In this document: positions 62,640-64,000 of the stretch, piece by piece
Position numbering within the stretch: the first letter of the stretch is position 1
Layout: every line of letters begins with the position of its first letter
Source: Ficedula albicollis
Lineage: Eukaryota; Chordata; Aves; Passeriformes; Muscicapidae
Assembly (NCBI RefSeq): GCF_000247815.1
Contig: NC_021686.1
Location: 10,700,746 to 10,764,745 of the forward strand
DNA length: 64,000 bases
Reading direction: 5' to 3'
Notes under the pieces: generated by a model
What the model was told of the DNA's origin: nothing
Databases searched by the model: none
What the model saw: only the letters and a program-made list of their open reading frames with translations
Program-made: the position numbers and the translations under genes

Positions 62640-64000
62640 CAAAGCCTTTCATAATTTGCTTTACTTCACTTTAATTAACAACCCCCCCAACCTCCTCTGT
62701 GCCAAGGAGGATAACTCAGTTGCTAATGAGAAAATACCCATTTAGTTGCTTTTAGCTGGGTTCTTTTATTTTTTAGCGTGTTTTTTTTTTTTTTTTTAAT
62801 TTTCCCTCCTTCCTCTCAACTTGTTCTCACCTGACACATCCTGGTATTCAACTTTGGAAGTTCCTGCCCCGTGCAGGAGGTGATACACAGAGCTGTGTCT
62901 GGCCTGCCTCCGTGTGAGGCCTCTGGAGGGTTTGTGGATGGATAAACCAATTTATGTTGGACCCTGAAAGATCTGGATTAAGTCTTTTGGAAGCTGCTCC
63001 AGTCGATGCCGAGTCTGCTTCTTTAATGAGAAGAGACACAGTTCCTGCTTGCTGAGACTACTGTGTGAATTATTAAAAAATAAGGTCCAATCCAGTCTTT
63101 CAAAGGCAACAAGTGGATGCTTGGAGGTCACTTGGGCTAGAGAAGCCACAGTGCTGCTCTGGGTGACCGGAATTGATCCCTGGAGAGGGATCTTCTGTGT
63201 GTGGGTGCATAAAACATTGGCAGATAATGAGAAAACGGTGCTGGTGAAACTGCAGTTACAGGTTAACTTGCTCCTGGCACATAACACACTCAGAGGCAGA
63301 TCATCAAAAATAAAAATCCTGATGTTCTTTTAATCCTTTGATTCTGCACTGCTTGTGCTTCAGAAGACCAAAGTTTGTGAGGATAATGTAAATCTGAAAA
63401 TCCTTTTCTTGGATGGGAGAAGGCTGGAAATATTTTTAGGTTGTATGAATGATGTTTGATCTGAAATGAGTTTTGTGGTGATGTGTACCAAATGTCAGCT
63501 CAGTCCTTAATGTGGCTTATTTTTATACAAGTCAGTCAATAAAAATGTGAGTTAAGTGACTTAGGCCATGGTCATAGCCCTTCTGAGCTGGAGGAGATAA
63601 TTTAAATAACAGAGAGAAGCTGTTGAGTTTAATTTTAAAGGCTGAATGCTGCAGCAAAATGCTTTTTTACTTTTAGCATACACTAGTCTTTGCTCTGAGC
63701 TGGGAACATTTCCTGGAACAGACCGAAGTTTCAGTTTATTGAGCAACTTGGTAGATTTATTTTTTATTACTCCCCATTTTAAAACTGTATTGAAGAAATC
63801 TTCTGCTTGCTCAAACACATCTTCTGTTTTTACAAGCAGGAAACCTGGGTGATGTGACAAAAATTGCTGTATTTAATCAACAAATAAATTGCTCTGGGAG
63901 AGGTTTAGCTCTGGAATTGTTGGGCAATGCAGAGTTCTTGGCTTGGCTGGGATGGGGTGTTGACTTACCTGTTTCAAATAGCTTCAGCCAGCCTGGCTCT
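62640..64000. other. Non-coding tail of window
   Basis: A T run at 62781-62797, otherwise ordinary AT-rich DNA. No gene was recognised. It could be the first intron of SMURF1 by synteny. Confidence 0.35.

Overview
This is a vertebrate nuclear window, almost certainly from a bird. CR1 LINE 3' ends occur in both orientations. Introns are short, CpG-island promoters are interrupted by very long C homopolymers, and the gene order ARPC1A / (MYH16) / KPNA7 matches a block I know from human 7q22. I cannot name the species; a songbird is a guess.

Layout. 1-6672, minus strand: the 5' end of ARPC1A (Arp2/3 complex WD40 subunit). It shows the start of coding exon 3, all of coding exons 1 and 2, and a non-coding first exon in a CpG island. 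The rest of the gene lies off the left edge. 6673-7647 is an uninterrupted run of about 975 C next to that promoter. 7.6-15.5 kb is intergenic, with an old L3/CR1-type LINE and a nearly perfect 746-bp tandem duplication (10167-11658).

15.5-34.0 kb, minus strand: the decayed body of a sarcomeric myosin heavy chain gene. About 19 degenerate exon remnants are scattered in the correct 5'-to-3' order, from motor-like pieces (about 34-30 kb) through the S2 start (26.8 kb) to the distal rod (15.6 kb). Stops and frameshifts lie inside exons, and several splice sites survive. Its position between ARPC1A and KPNA7 identifies it as a MYH16 (jaw-muscle 'superfast' myosin) unitary pseudogene. This is the most interesting content of the window.

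34-49.8 kb is mostly non-coding. It holds a perfect 1.27-kb (AGAGG)n array (37429-38697), several CR1 copies, one unrecognised exon-like block on the plus strand (39364-39531) and two weak coding-like patches (34.5 and 35.7-36.0 kb).

49.8-58.2 kb, plus strand: a complete, intact KPNA7 gene (importin alpha-8). It has a CCAAT/TATA-like promoter and 5' exon at about 50.3 kb, ten coding exons (51721-58094, 517 aa) and an AATAAA at 58207. A 385-nt C run lies just upstream of the promoter. 58.3-64 kb has no gene I can prove. It holds a pyrimidine-rich minisatellite, a third C run (791 nt), a short GC-rich CpG segment and a degenerate ~61-75 bp tandem repeat. By human gene order this could be the promoter and first intron of SMURF1, but no SMURF1 coding sequence is visible.
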